From Hyperoplus lanceolatus (taxonomy: Eukaryota; Chordata; Actinopteri; Uranoscopiformes; Ammodytidae): 64,000 nt of DNA. Positions 49,277 through 61,086 of the stretch are shown here, in pieces (the first letter of the stretch is position 1; each line of letters begins with the position of its first letter). The DNA is taken from positions 5,073,501 to 5,137,500 of the forward strand of contig CM049416.1 of the NCBI GenBank assembly GCA_026929865.2, given 5' to 3'. The notes under the pieces were generated by a model that did not search any database, was not told where the DNA came from, and was given only the letters and a program-made list of their open reading frames with translations. The translations under genes were made by a program, and so were the position numbers.

Positions 49277-49743
49277 AGGTGCTGTAAGCTGAATGGTTCT
49301 TTTTAGCTAACTTCCGGTTAGTTACTGCAGTTAGCAGTCCCCTCGCTCGTACCTACGTCACCACATTAATGCACTGCGGTCTTCAAGCAGCGAGTTATCC
49401 AGCATCATCTCAGACCCATAAGTGTGATAAAACATGATAAAAGCCATCAAAACAGACATTGTGAAGGATTTTTACCTGCTGCGCCATTGTAGGCGAATAA
49501 ACATTCACCCATCTGTTGCTCTGCGGGTGCACCGGCAGTGAGACGGGTGCTGGTTTGTAGCGTTCTTTCTTCTGATTGGATACTACTTTCGGGATCCCCG
49601 AACAATTTAATTTGACGTTTACATGCAGAGCGGGTCACGGAGAGATCGGCTTTATGAAGCGTGCACACTATATAAGTGATCACTGTATGAATATAGAGAG
49701 ATTTAATACGTATATTAACCTAAATATATCGCTCACTTCACCT
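49277..49743. mobile_element. TTAA-flanked MITE
   Basis: 467 bp with TTAA at both edges (49273-49276 and 49744-49747). The ends are inverted: AGGTGCTGTAAGC on the left and, inverted, AGGTGAAGTGAGC on the right. TTAA targeting is used by piggyBac and Kolobok transposases; none is encoded here. Confidence 0.65.
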
Positions 49744-49747
49744 TTAA

Positions 49748-49830
49748 TACAAGCCCAATTCCAAAAAAGTTGGGACGCTATGTAAAATGTCAATTAAACA
49801 GTATGTGATCATATTTTTATATAAACAAAA
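49748..49830. repeat. End of a common teleost DNA repeat
   Basis: Reads CCCAATTCCAAAAAAGTTGG then GACGCTATGTAAAATG, the familiar terminus of a widespread fish DNA repeat. No partner end was found, so it is a fragment; it abuts the TTAA-flanked MITE. Confidence 0.4.
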
Positions 49831-50129
49831 CAGATAATGGAAATTAAATAATTGACGGGCATAGCCGCTCGCTGCAACGCACAGGAAAATGTGAGACTAA
49901 ACCAACCCAGATGGAATATAATCAAAGAGGCTATGAAAACAGAAACATGCTAATCGCAGCCGTTATCGCCAACATTTGACAAGCACTTGTAACACACCAA
50001 AGTAAGTGTTGGTTTCCTCACTTGAGTGACTGAATACATTTATTTGTATTAGTGCTTGCACTGCATTGACGCCACAATCTGCTCCCCACGGCGTGTGAAT
50101 ACTCAAGGTTATACATGTGTATTTGGTTT

Positions 50130-50470
50130 GGTTTGGATTGGATTCACTTTATTGTCATTGAAATGAGGTTTCAACCAGAAGTGCAAAAGAGCAGTAATGT
50201 GCAGTGTGTACATGTATTGGAATAGTATAGTGCAATATGACAGTAGAGTGCAAACAATATAGCAGTCAGTGCAGTATGAGCAGTATAGACAGATCTGTAC
50301 AGATTAAGTAAGTATAGTGTACAGTAAAATACATGCAAAGTAAATTTGCAGTACTTTTTTCAGTACACTATAAGAGCAGCATAGAGGTGCAGTAAGTGCA
50401 GTATATAAATAGAGTACTATGGGTGTGGATACGTACATTCAAGTAGAGGGATAATTGTTCAGTCAAGTAA
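50130..50470 (-). repeat. LINE-tail-derived repeat
   Basis: Begins GGATTCACTTTATTGTCATTG, typical of the 3' end of fish non-LTR elements on the opposite strand, and continues as low-complexity DNA with repeated GTGCAGTATGA / AGTATAGTG words. No coding remains. Confidence 0.45.
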
Positions 50471-51361
50471 TATGGATTCCTGTATGACAGCTCTTGTTTT
50501 TGCTTCGTTTCATCTAGTATTATTTCTTAATTTGGTGCAGTGACTTCCAAGAGTGTCTGCTGGCAGGTGGACTATGTCACAGTTGGACAAAGTCAAAGGA
50601 TGACTCAAAATGCTGGAAAGAATCACTGCCTCTTCTTGGCCGTGATGATACATTCTTTCTTTTATTTCAGTGAGTGTACGTATCCTTAAAAACATCTGTG
50701 TTTGGGACTGAGGAGGCCCCTCGCTTCCTAGAAGCACGTTTAAAACATTGAGTGGAGCCATCACATTTTGTCCAGTGAGCAGTGAGCCAAGACAGGCTAC
50801 AACAATGCTCAGGGTCACATCAATAAAAACTTAGTGGAAGGACTTAACCATGAGCAATGACAGGTTTATAATCACTTATGAAAGCCAGACTGTACATGAA
50901 GGTCCACTGTAACAGCCATAGGATATTTTAGACGTCTATTGTAGCTGATGTACAGTGAGTGTAGAGCAGAAAAAGCAGTGGGTAAAAGGTATGGCAGGAT
51001 TAAAATAGTGTTTCTAGGCAGAATGCTTAACCATTTGCATTTCTTTGTAGAGATAGACAACCTGATTGTATTACACCCACAAGCTAAAAGCACAGGATGT
51101 TAACAGCATGGGCTAATATTGAGTCATTGTGCAGATGTTTAATGTTGATGTCATTTGAACTGCTTTTGGGTAGTTTATTTAATCCACAACAATGCGTCGC
51201 TCTCCTGTGAAAACCAAGTATCTGTAAAATGTCCACTTTTCATGAGCTCAGAAAAAACCGCTCTGTTGTCAGCCTTGGGATATATTAAAAAAGCTCAACA
51301 TTTACTAAGATGTATTGGGTTCAAGTATAAAATAGCATACATTTCAACTACAGTTCTTTAA

Positions 51362-51415
51362 ATTAGTACTTAAGTACCGTACTTGAGTAAATGTACTTAC
51401 ATTTTACCTCACACC
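51362..51415. repeat. Fragment of a teleost MITE end
   Basis: GTACTTGAGTAAATGTACTT is a phrase found at the end of an abundant teleost MITE family. Only one end is present. Confidence 0.35.
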
Positions 51416-51716
51416 ATTGATCAGACTGGTGTTTCTAGACTACACACTAATCCTGAGCATGCTGGACAGAATGGACACTGTCCTGTTTGTGTTCACTATT
51501 CTTCCCACAATGCAATACACAAAGGAGTTGGTCACAGCTGGAAAAAATAAAGCATCTGATGACATAATTTCCTGTTGGTTTAAATTGGTAGATCATGTTG
51601 ATTCTTCTATTTATATTCTAACTGCTAAAATCTTAGCTACTCTTTGATGAGTAGTATGTATTGTAAGGTTGTTATTAAGGTAGCATCATAATATACTAAT
51701 AGTCTAGCAGCAAGTG

Positions 51717-52160
51717 CTCAAAAAAGGCTTTAGTTTTCGAGATTTAGGCCCTTCCGAATAGGGACAACTTGACAAAAAAGCCCATAACTTGGGAATGCTC
51801 ACTCTTTTCTTCATCAGATTTGCTGAGGCACTAACCAGGTGTCTGTCCCACATCACAAAAAAGTTAGAATGTAATTTACCAAAACATTTATTGAAATACG
51901 GTCCTGTAAACATAGCTTTAGTTTAGGCGGAAATGGTAATTTTGTGGTGATAGGAAAAGAGGGCTCCTTTACTTTTCTCTCAAATATCACCAACACATAA
52001 ATCCCTACCAAATACACTTTTAAATGTATTGTCTAGGATGCTATTGATCAATAACCAGTGGTTTTATGGAGATATCTAGAACAGTTCTATTGCAAATGCG
52101 ATTTCTTTATGCGTGTCACTGCTCTGAAACAGCCAAATTAGAGCATTCCGAATAGTGTAT
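51717..52160. repeat. Left long inverted repeat of Academ-like element
   Basis: Matches 62977-63411 in inverse orientation nearly end to end; for example GGACAGACACCTGGTTAGT on the right is complemented at about 51830-51850. The frame seen through each copy (MWDRHLVS, NLMKKRVSIPK) is the same in both only because the DNA is repeated; it is not a gene. Confidence 0.85.
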
Positions 52161-52802
52161 AGGGAGCATTAGCATTTAAGTCAAGAATGTTTTTTGCTCA
52201 CTCTGATGGTCATAAACTACACAAATGAATTACATCACCAAATGGTCAGTATTTGAATAAACCAATAAACTTAAAAAAAATAAAAAAATAACTGAGATAA
52301 CAACAATGTACAAAAAGCAAATATTTAAATCAATATCTCCTAACTAAATCAAAGTTTCATTTCAGTAGTCAGAACTACACAGTGAAACAAAGTGCATTGA
52401 TACATTTATATAGCTTTTTATTTAAGCAGTTGGACACACTCTGTCACTATGGTTACAAAACATTGTAGCAAAATTGCCGCAGCAGCAGCCAATCCAGGAG
52501 CGGCGTTTTCCCGCTCTTTTGAGTTCTCAGCAGAGATTTACTCTGAAAGTGTCAGAAGATCCAGATAGTTACAGTTCTGTTCAAATCATCCCAAATGAAA
52601 AGAAATATGAGATGTACCAGGATGGAAAGAAGCCTCCAATCTAATGACAGATGGGACTAACAGGTAACACGAATGTCCAACTATGATATTTTATTCATAT
52701 TTTAAAGAATAAGTTGTTTTATTTGAAAGATGTAGGCTGACAGAAGCTAGCATAAGTTGACAGTTGGTGTGTGTTCCATATTCACCAGAGTTCACTGTAA
52801 AG

Positions 52803-53456
52803 ATGGAGGCCAGAGAGCCAGCAGAGGCAGCAAGCCAGCCATGTCCACTTACACTGGACGCAAAGTTGTGCTTGTTACGCGAAAACGCTCTACAAGGAGA
52901 TAGAAAGGATCCATATGTGAAAAACCCCACTTTGGAAGGACTCAAAACCGTATTGAAGGTTGCCCAGGAACGAGATGATGAGGTTCATAAGAGACTATCC
53001 CCCCACTCAGCCAACATACTGTCTTTCAAGGTCAAGGTTTCATATCACAGATCATGTAGGGCCAATTATTCAAGTGGAAACCATTGTCTTACAACCATTA
53101 AGCAAGAACCAGCCGAAGATAAGCGTCAAAGTAAAAGACCGTCCAGGGACACTGGATTTGACATCCGCAGCCAGTGTTTCATTTGCAGCCAAAAAGCCAC
53201 AAAAAGAAAAGGCCTGACCCCTGCCAGTACTGGTACAGGTGAAAGTACAAGGTCAACGGTCCTCAATGCAGCATCAGAAAGGTTTGATGAAATAATACAT
53301 CACCGTATGCTGACCCATCAAGATCTTTTTGCCTATGATTCAAAGTATCACAGAAGCTGCCTAGCACACTATGTTTCAGAAAGGAACATTTCAGCAGCCA
53401 GAAACAAACATCTGACAGAAAAGAAGTTAAGTGAACACCAAAGAGCTTTCATTTAG
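52803..53456 (+). pseudogene. N-terminal zinc-binding region of Academ-like protein
   Basis: ATG at 52803 opens about 218 residues (MEAREPAEAASQ...). Two similar modules are visible. The first has KVSYHRSCRANY near residue 83. The second begins with CFICSQ and ends with DSKYHRSCLAHYV after a stretch of about 70 residues (KGLTPAS, SERFDEIIHHRM). The C..C plus H...C pattern suggests zinc binding and probably DNA or protein contact. The frame ends at TAG (53454-53456), but similar coding continues beyond it. No promoter was identified upstream; 52480-52660 is the likely leader. Confidence 0.7.
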
Positions 53457-53496
53457 CTTACCAAAGAATTAACAAAAACAGTTTTTTTCAAGGGAT

Positions 53497-54414
53497 ATGA
53501 CTGTCACAACATTGAGTGCGGTTACTGAGAGCTATGTACACAAACTGATCATAGATGAAGAACCAGCGATGTACACATCTTGGAAGCTAAGGGAAAAGTT
53601 GATCCAACATTATGAAGATAAACTCATCTTCATTGAACGTCCTGGAAAATCTGATCTACTCTGTTCCGGTGGTATTACTGTTGGCCAAGAAGCTTCCCTC
53701 CTCAGAGAAAAAATAACAGAAGAAAGGGAAACTGCCTCCACAGAAAACAGAGACCCTCACTGACACTCAAATCCTACACCAGGCTGCAGGTATATTGAGG
53801 AAAGCAATGGAAGAGGTTGAGCATGAGCCTCAATTCTACATAAGCAGTGATAGGCTTTCCCTTCTCCAGTGCAGTGCATATGTGCCAAACACGCTATATC
53901 ATTTTATGAACTGGTGTGTTGATTCAGGTGCGTTTAGAAAAGTGCAAACCTGTGATGAGGACCCAGCTATGAAGGAAAATCTGAGTGTAATAACCTTTTG
54001 CCACAATCTAATTGCACAGTGCTGCAGCAGACGTACACCTATCACACTAGGACTTGGTATTATGATCCATCAGGAGTTCGGCAGCAAGGCCATTATCGAC
54101 AAGCTACACACAATGGGTCATTGTGTGTCTTATGATGAAGTGCGTCAATTTCTAACATCTGTTGCAGCAGATCAATTGAATGGAAGCAAAAGTGTTTACA
54201 TCCCAAATGGACTGACAAGAACCACAGAACATGGGATAATTGATGCAGCCATTGACAACTTTGACCAGAATGAAGAGACACTGGATGGCAAGAATACAAC
54301 ACATGCAATGGCAATTGTTGTATACAGAAGGGGTGACCAACCCCATCCAAAGAATTCCAAAGAATTTCTCACTGCTCTAAACAGCTGTGACTTGGATAAT
54401 GAAGACGTTCAGAG
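53497..54414 (+). pseudogene. Transposase-like core, first part
   Basis: The coding sequence continues in two frames (53497-53763 and from before 53795 to 54414) with a small frameshift near 53730. Recognisable family blocks: SWKLREKLIQHYEDKLIFI, AGILRKAMEEVE, VITFCHNLI, TLGLGIMIHQEFGSK and AIDNFDQNEETLDGKNTTHA. In the last block the Asp at about 54254 is the probable first catalytic acidic residue of a DDE-type transposase (inferred from family motif position). The exon ends at a GT donor (54415). Confidence 0.7.
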
Positions 54415-54704
54415 GTAAATGCAAAAGTCCAAAAATGTAACAAATACAAACTTGAAGCCTCTGTTACAATTGAATATTGGAGAAAGATTAGTCTCAAGTA
54501 ACATTACTTTGATGTGCCAAAACATGATCTGTGGTAAAGCCGGAGCCCGAATTGTACAACGACCTGTAATGTAATAGAAAAAATTACTTTAGAGGGTCTT
54601 TAATATAGAAATAATACTTACCTTTTCTTTGTACTGAGACATTAAATATATACATACTATTATTAAGGAAACACATATAACTTAAGCTTCCCCTCTGATT
54701 TCAG
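54415..54704 (+). other. Probable intron
   Basis: 290 bp, bounded by GT (AGAG/GTAAAT) and AG (TTTCAG/GTACATC). Joining the two sides keeps the reading frame (EDVQR then YIKPQRRSE), and the preceding open frame ends just inside the donor. Confidence 0.75.
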
Positions 54705-55256
54705 GTACATCAAGCCACAAAGGCGATCTGAACCACCAGCAGTTATACCACAAGTCCTCAAATCAGACAGCACAAAGGCTCAAGCAACAGAGTGCCTGGA
54801 CTTACTTTGGAAGGTGAGCCGTATCATGAAAGAAAAAAGAACAGAGAATCCCAGGATGGTCTGCATTCAATGCTTGCATATCCATGTCAAAAAATCCAGT
54901 AGCCACAGTACAATACATGCCCTTCATAACAGCTTCACTATCAGACCTATCCACCATATATACAGCTCTTTTGAAGCTCACACAGCTTTCTGAAGAACTG
55001 GGACAGAGCCATATTCTTGTAACTGCTGATCTTGCTATCTATAGCAAAGCACAAACAAATTCTCTGGAGTAAACCTGAGGCATTGGATGGGAAGGTTACA
55101 ATGAGAATGGGAGGCATGCACATCACCATGGCCTTTCTTGCAAGCATTGGAAAGTTGTATGCTGACGGTGGTCTCTTCGACATAATAACTGAGTCTGGTG
55201 TGTATGCTGAGGCAGCAGCTCGAGGGACGCTACAAGGGAAACAGTTTGCAAGAGGT
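54705..55256 (+). pseudogene. Transposase-like core, second part
   Basis: Blocks in order: YIKPQRRSEPPAVIPQVLK, IPGWSAFNACISMSKNPVA, STIYTALLKLTQLSEELGQ, HILVTADLAIYSKAQ, MRMGGMHITMAFLASIGKLY and ESGVYAEAAARGTLQGK. The Asp in TADLAIY (55028-55030) is the likely second catalytic acidic residue. Frame changes lie near 54836 and 55058. Coding is cut at 55256 by an LTR-element insertion and resumes at 57922 with the expected next block. Confidence 0.7.
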
Positions 55257-57921
55257 TGTTGTGGAATTGTTTATTACAGTCATAATAATTATGTGTTTAC
55301 ATAGACTAGTCCCAGAGGCAGAGCCAGCAGATGGCTAAAACACCAGGAACATCAACATGGCTGATTCTGTGTTGGGACAACTTGCACTGGGCAGGGAATG
55401 TCCTGAACAACAACCAGAGAATGGACTGCAGTTGCAGTCCCAGGTGCGGAGAGGCAGTGAGAGAGTGGGAGACTGACTGGCCGGAGAGGAGAGACAGAGA
55501 GGGGTCCACAGGGGGGTGAGATGCACCAAACACACAGTGACTCTCACTGTCCAGTAATATTATTATTATTAAATGCTTAATTTCCCCATCTGAATTGTCT
55601 ACACCAGAATTGTTAGTGTCACGCTAGGTGATTACATTTTTGGCTAATTATGGTATAACATATCTAATTTGTTTTGATAGACAACTGAGTATTGTACTGT
55701 ATCCAAGGTCTCCATATTTACATACCTCTCTTGCAGGTGAAAACTCCACAAGGACATTTACCCAAAACACGGCTATAGGCCGGGCAAGTGACTGCAGTGA
55801 CTAAAGTAGTGTTAGTTTAACCACAAGAGCATGTTTCCTTTATACACACACAATTATGAAACAATTATTTAATGATAGAAAAGTACTTCTAATATTGCGC
55901 TATAGCATCATTTGTCAGTAGAATTTTCTAAAAATAACAGTGTGTAAGACGGAATGTTATTATTCCCAAGCCACACAATTTCCAAAAAGGGATAATCATT
56001 TTTAAATGACTTCAGAATTTTCAAAATGAGTTAAGCCTCTGCAGAGCAAAACTTTATACATGATCATGGACTGACTGACTAAGACTGACTGTTTAATTCT
56101 TTTACAACTTTTTCCTAATTCACTCTTACTGCGTTCTCCTTACAGACAGAACAATGCAATAGATAAGTCTTTTCTCCCTCTCAGCAGAGCTGATAAGAGC
56201 TCAGGAGAATGTTTACCAAAACAATGTATGTTTCTAGACAGAAGGGCAACCCATGTTTTGACCAAATTTAGTTTATCTTACACATGGTAGTAAGAGAAGG
56301 GGGGAAATAGAAATACATAATTTACAAATAGCACCAATTTGTTTTAACAAAGCTTCAAAAAACTATTTTAAACTAAAGTATGTATTGTGTCCATAACAGC
56401 GTTTAACATTGGATTCCTTTCAGAGAGAGAGAGAGAGAAAGGGAGTGTGTGCTGGTGTGGTTGAGTGACCATGGGACACCAACATTGAGTGCCTGTGTGT
56501 GTCCGAGAGAGAGCGTGCAAGGATGAACGTGCATGTGTGTCTGATTGCATTTGACAGCCTGCATGTTTTTGTTAGAGAAGGAACGGGAAAGCATGTGTGT
56601 GTGTGTGTGTGTGTGACTGACTGCATGCATGTGTGTGAGAGGAAGGAGAGATTGATAATCACTCTTTCAACAGGTTTAGCACCTCTGACCACCAGAAGAA
56701 AGAAGATCTACATTGATAAAATGTTTAAATTTGATAAAATCCTGCGACCTAAAAGCCACCATAGCGATACACAATAATACCCATTGTATTGTTTTTGTCT
56801 TTAGTTCACTTCATCACCTCTTTGTCTGGTTAAAATGTGTTCACACATTTGTTTAGAAAACTTTGATCTAGAATATGATGACACCTGGACACCAGGCCTT
56901 TGATTTATGCTAACCTTTAATTATATCCTGCAACTTAACATTACCCTTACGGTATATTAATCTACATTTAATAGTGAACATCAATTCTTTCTTACAACAT
57001 TTTATTTAGTTTTGTTTAGAATTATACTGCCATATAACATTACTTTTGATTTAAATCTTTTAAGCATAGCTGTTTAATTTTTTTAACAGAACTGTCTGAA
57101 CATGTTTTCCTCTTTAACGATCTATGAGTTTTGTTTTTTCCAAATGATCAGTTCTGTTAGTTAGTATAGTTAGTGCAGAGGACCTTTTGACCTCCTTTCG
57201 CTAATTGTGAGGGGGCATGTTTGTTTCTATGTGTATAGGTGTGGATGACCTGTGACCTCTGTCCGCCTATTTTTAATACCCTGCCCACTGGGATAAGACA
57301 CTTGAAAAGGCCACTCTGGCCTTGGCGGACAATCTCACAGGCCATCCCGTAGAATTTTAATGTACGCTTTTGCCATTCCATATAAACATGTTTAACCTTT
57401 AATTATTAGAATTTGTTTTTAGAATGATTATTATTGTGATTTAATTATAATCAGAGAAGGAAATGTTGTGGAATTGTTTATTACAGTCATAATAATTATG
57501 TGTTTATATAGACTAGTCCCATCTTGACTCTAAATATTCGTAAGTTAATCAACAAAAGTTCTGACCTGACCTTATGGTGAAGGTTGTTATGTTCTGAGAT
57601 ACTCAAACTGCGTAAGGAATGTATGTTTTGACCCAGATGGCTCCGGAGAACTATGTCTGTAAGATAACTAACACTATATCTGGCTGAGGAGAATCTTGTA
57701 CGTAGGCTGGAATGTTCGTGCGTAATTAGATTTCCCTATAAACTCTCTGTATGACCGCCTATCGTTGGTCATTTCACACAATCCCATTGCTGTATTGTTG
57801 TCTTGACTCATGTTTGCAAACATTAAAGATCTGTTCTATTTTTGTATTTAAACATTGTGTCACCTCGTATTAATTGACAAAATTCTCATCTTTTAAAGGT
57901 TGATATTTCAATTCCACGACA
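55257..57921 (+). mobile_element. LTR retroelement fossil (retrovirus-like), broken
   Basis: Inserted in the Academ-like gene with a 4-bp duplication AGGT (55253-55256 and 57922-57925). The right LTR is 57464-57921 (458 bp), begins TGTTGTGGAATTG and ends CAATTCCACGACA; it has a TATA-like CCTATAAACTC and a possible poly-A signal. A purine tract lies just before it. At the left edge only a short piece of the matching LTR is kept (55257-55314). The interior shows no recognisable gag, pol or env. Broken, with large losses; the family within LTR elements is open. Older than the second LTR insertion, judging by its state. Confidence 0.85.
57464..57921 (+). repeat. Right LTR of first LTR fossil
   Basis: Complete-looking 458-bp LTR with inverted TG...CA termini that are complementary over about 12 bases. 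Confidence 0.88.
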
Positions 57922-57925
57922 AGGT

Positions 57926-59190
57926 GTTAGGAGCATCAAGCTTGTGTCTGAGGCTCTGTGTAGGCTTTTCTGGATGGCAATGGTTTCCTGGTTTAACAAA
58001 CCAAAAAATCCATTGAATGGTGCACAAGAGCACCTCCTGTGAGAAGTACAGCATGCTTTTCATGGCAACAATCAGGCCTGTGCCAGACAGGTCTTAAATC
58101 AACTGGAGGCAGACCTTCCTGAGCTGAGGGGAACAATACAGCTGTTTTCAGAGAGCGGAGCTCAACAATCAGCAACATTTAGGTATTGGCTGACTTTCAT
58201 CGAAGGGGCAGATCTCTTACTTAGAGTTCTGCGTTCAGAGCGTGAAGCTAACTTTGAACTTCATCTCAACTGCATGTCTGAAGTAATATCATGGTTTCAG
58301 GCTGCTGGCAGGACCAACTACGCAAAGTACATGCCTGTGTACATAGCTGAAATGAAAGCCCTTGAAAAAAGCCAACCAGATAGCCACAAATTCATGAAGG
58401 AAGGAGGTTTTGTTGTGAGACGCTCAGATGACAATTTAACTGTGTCGCCACGGATCAAGCCCTCGAACAGACCATCAACAGAGAAGGTAAGAGTCAATGA
58501 GGCATTATCGGCTTCACTCTCAGAAAGGGGCTCTGAAAAGATGGCTCATCACAAGGCATGTCACCAGCGAGTACCGCCATGCCATGACAGAGATTTGCGA
58601 AGGAGCAACACATGCACACAAATTCCACAAAGAGCATGGAGCAGCCCGTATGGACAGGGATGAGAAGGAAACTGTACAAATAATACAGTTTTTACAAGAC
58701 AGGCAGAACCCATTTGACCTTGATAAAGTTCCTGATGAGCTCATTAATATTGCTAGCGGCCAAGTAGCGTCACAAAAGGTGGCACACGATCTCTCAAGCT
58801 TTCTGGAAGTTGGGCAAAAGCAAAATGCAGTTCTCATTGATGAAGGCCTAAAGAGTGGAACACCAAAAAGTTTCTGGGATCCTGAGAAAAGACAGAAATT
58901 GGCAACATTCACAGATATGAAAACATGCATAGCAAGCAGTAAGTCTAAACAGCTTCACATGGATTCTGATGTGCTCTTCAGAAGATTACTGGCGGTATCA
59001 AAACAAAGAGACGTGTCATTGGAGAAAGTAATGTGCCATGAATTGGCTGCTGTCCCACCCTCTCTCTTCTATGCTGATGGAGCGATGAGAAAAACCACAA
59101 AATCTGACCTTGCAAAGAAACTGGAGTGCGTAGTTGAAGTGATGCAGGAGCTGCCGGACAACCACAGAGAAATCGGCATATATAATTGAT
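57926..59190 (+). pseudogene. Transposase-like core, third part
   Basis: Resumes with GVRSIKLVSEALCRLFWMAM, then FRYWLTFIEGADLLLRVLR, CMSEVISWFQAAGRTNYAKY, MPVYIAEMKALEKSQPDSHK and FVVRR. After a frame change near 58430 comes ATDQALEQTINREGKSQ, whose Glu (58465-58467) is the probable third catalytic residue, then GFTLRKGALKRWLITRHV. A well-kept 230-residue frame (58497-59189) follows. TGA stops lie at 58039 and just before 58500. The blocks and their order match proteins seen widely in fish and cnidarian genomes. Confidence 0.7.
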
Positions 59191-59484
59191 GGCATGGATA
59201 TGCTTCAATGTCTCCATGATTCAGCTTTTCAGACCTTCAGTGAGCTAGCAGAATGTGTCCTAAAGAAGATCCTGTCACTTTTGATTAAACCAGAAATGAA
59301 ATGTGTGGTCATGGTGTTTGACAGGTATGACAACACAAAGTCAATCAAAGCCCTGGAGAGGCAGAGGAGAGGTGCATGTGATGTTAGACCTACACATGTA
59401 ATAACTGGCAACACAAATGTTTCCAAACTACAGGAAGTACCTGAGGAGTAGTGGCAACAAAGCTGCGCTCTGCGTATTTGTGAG
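59170..59484 (+). pseudogene. XPG/FEN-like nuclease, N-terminal half
   Basis: Reads YIIDGMDMLQCL (Asp at 59188-59190), then CVVMVFDRYDNTKSIKALER with QRRG. XPG-family nucleases have an N-terminal Asp in an IDG-type motif and a VFDG...K...RR block, so both match. Frame shifts are present near 59185 and near 59430. The second LTR element cuts the coding sequence at 59484. Confidence 0.65.
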
Positions 59485-59823
59485 TGTGGTAGCCGAATCC
59501 CCCATGGCTTGACAAGACAAAGGTAGTAGACTGGACTTATCATCAGTGATCAGGTTTATTCAGAAGGAGATTCCAGAAGACATACAGAGGATTTCATGGT
59601 AGCAGTAGCAGCAGGCTGAGGCCGCAATGGCACTGTCGTTGCTAGTTAGAGAACCCGTTTATATCTGTGTGTGGGGTGTATCATGTGTTCTTAATATCTG
59701 CAAATAGACATATCGTTTCATCACAACAAGTCAAGCACATGTCCTTACAGGGATCTGACCTTAACCTTTAGATTCTATTTGCTCAGCAACTCTGGTGAAT
59801 AGAGGCTATTCAAATCTACAACA
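59485..59823 (-). repeat. 3' LTR of the minus-strand LTR element
   Basis: 339 bp; direct copy of 60747-61082. On the minus strand it begins TGTTGTAGATTTG and ends GGCTACCACA. Confidence 0.92.
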
Positions 59824-60746
59824 TTCCTCCATTTAGAATTAACTAATTCTACCAAAACAAGATGTAACCAAACATATTTGAATAGCCTAACAGAAACCTC
59901 CAACAAAACACAGAAACACTCTTTATGAGTGAAGTAGAATACAATGCATAGATGAAAGCATTACTGCAGTAAACTACAAAAGAAAGGGACCAACAAAGCA
60001 ACTGCATAAACACAGAACGAAGATAAAAAGAGAATAGGGTGCAAGAGCCCTCTGCAGCCGAAACTCAAGAGTCTCAAGTTCAGATATATTTAGCCATGGT
60101 CAGCTTGCATGGGAAATGTAGTCCATCCAACTTTGGCACAGAGGACGGCTCCTCCATTTCAAACTTGGCAGACTCCGCCAGACGTGGCCAGCCGCCCAGG
60201 AAAGTCCAAGATGGTATGCGGTTGGCATGCGTGTGGCCATCTCCGTTATCAGCCATGACCACGGAATGCACTTGCGACAGCGCGGGGGCCGTAACCCGAG
60301 CATTCAGCTTACTTGATGACAGACGTTGGTCTCCAATCTACTTCCTCAAGTTCTTTAGCGTACATAAGGCACAGAGCGACTTAACAAGCTCGAAACCAGT
60401 CCAGCCTTTTTCCCAAAGTCTTAGTCAATAAAACGGGCACACGGTTCTTTGTTATAACAGTGGAACTACTGGATACCTGGCCATAACGGAGCCTCTGTGA
60501 AGTCCCCCAGACCGACGCTACGCCGTGACCTTGAACTTTGACACAGAGCACTCTCATCCGAGTTCACATTATCTCCCGTAGCAGTTCTCAGTTATTTTTA
60601 GATACTGGAACAGACATGAACCTTTCAACTTGGACGTTCATCCGGGATTCCCACTTTGTTCTGCATTTCTCATTTCATCAGATGATTTCCGTCCAAGTAC
60701 AGGTAGATTCATCGTGTTCCTGTTATATCCTGTTCGTGACGCCAAA

Positions 60747-61082
60747 TGTGGTAGCCGAATCCCCCATGGCTTGACAAGACAAAGGTAGTAGACTGGACTT
60801 ATCATCAGTGATCAGGTTTATTCAGAAGGAGATTCCAGAAGACATACAGAGGATTTCATGGTAGCAGTAGCAGCAGGCTGAGGCCGCAATGGCACTGTCG
60901 TCTAGTTAGAGAACCCGTTTATATCTGTGTGGGGGTGTATCATGTGTTCTTAATATCTGCAAATAGACATATCGTTTCATCACAACAAGTCAAGCACATG
61001 TCCTTACAGGGATCTGACCTTAACCTTTAGATTCTATTTGCTCAGCAACTCTGGTGAATAGAGGCTATTCAAATCTACAACA
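60747..61082 (-). repeat. 5' LTR of the minus-strand LTR element
   Basis: 336 bp; direct copy of 59485-59823, differing at only a couple of small sites. Confidence 0.92.
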
Positions 61083-61086
61083 TGAG

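Larger units (their letters stand above)
59485..61082 (-). mobile_element. Non-autonomous LTR retroelement, recent
   Basis: A 1.6-kb unit with a 4-bp duplication TGAG (59481-59484 and 61083-61086). Two direct LTRs, 59485-59823 and 60747-61082, are nearly identical, so it is young. Orientation is minus: on that strand the LTR has TATA-like GATATAAACGGG and AATAAA, a probable primer-binding site (TGGCGTCACGAACAGG) follows the 5' LTR at 60743 and below, and a purine tract AATGGAGGAA lies before the 3' LTR. The 923-bp interior encodes nothing recognisable. It looks structurally whole as a non-coding, TRIM/LARD-like element that depended on another element's proteins. Confidence 0.9.

Noticed and set aside
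51704-51913. Pair of similar short proteins at 51704-51913 (minus) and 63226-63423 (plus)
   Set aside because: They are the same frame through the two halves of a long inverted repeat, not a duplicated gene.
60039-60431. 130-codon plus-strand open frame inside the second LTR element
   Set aside because: It lies antisense in a non-coding interior, with no gag, pol or env resemblance.
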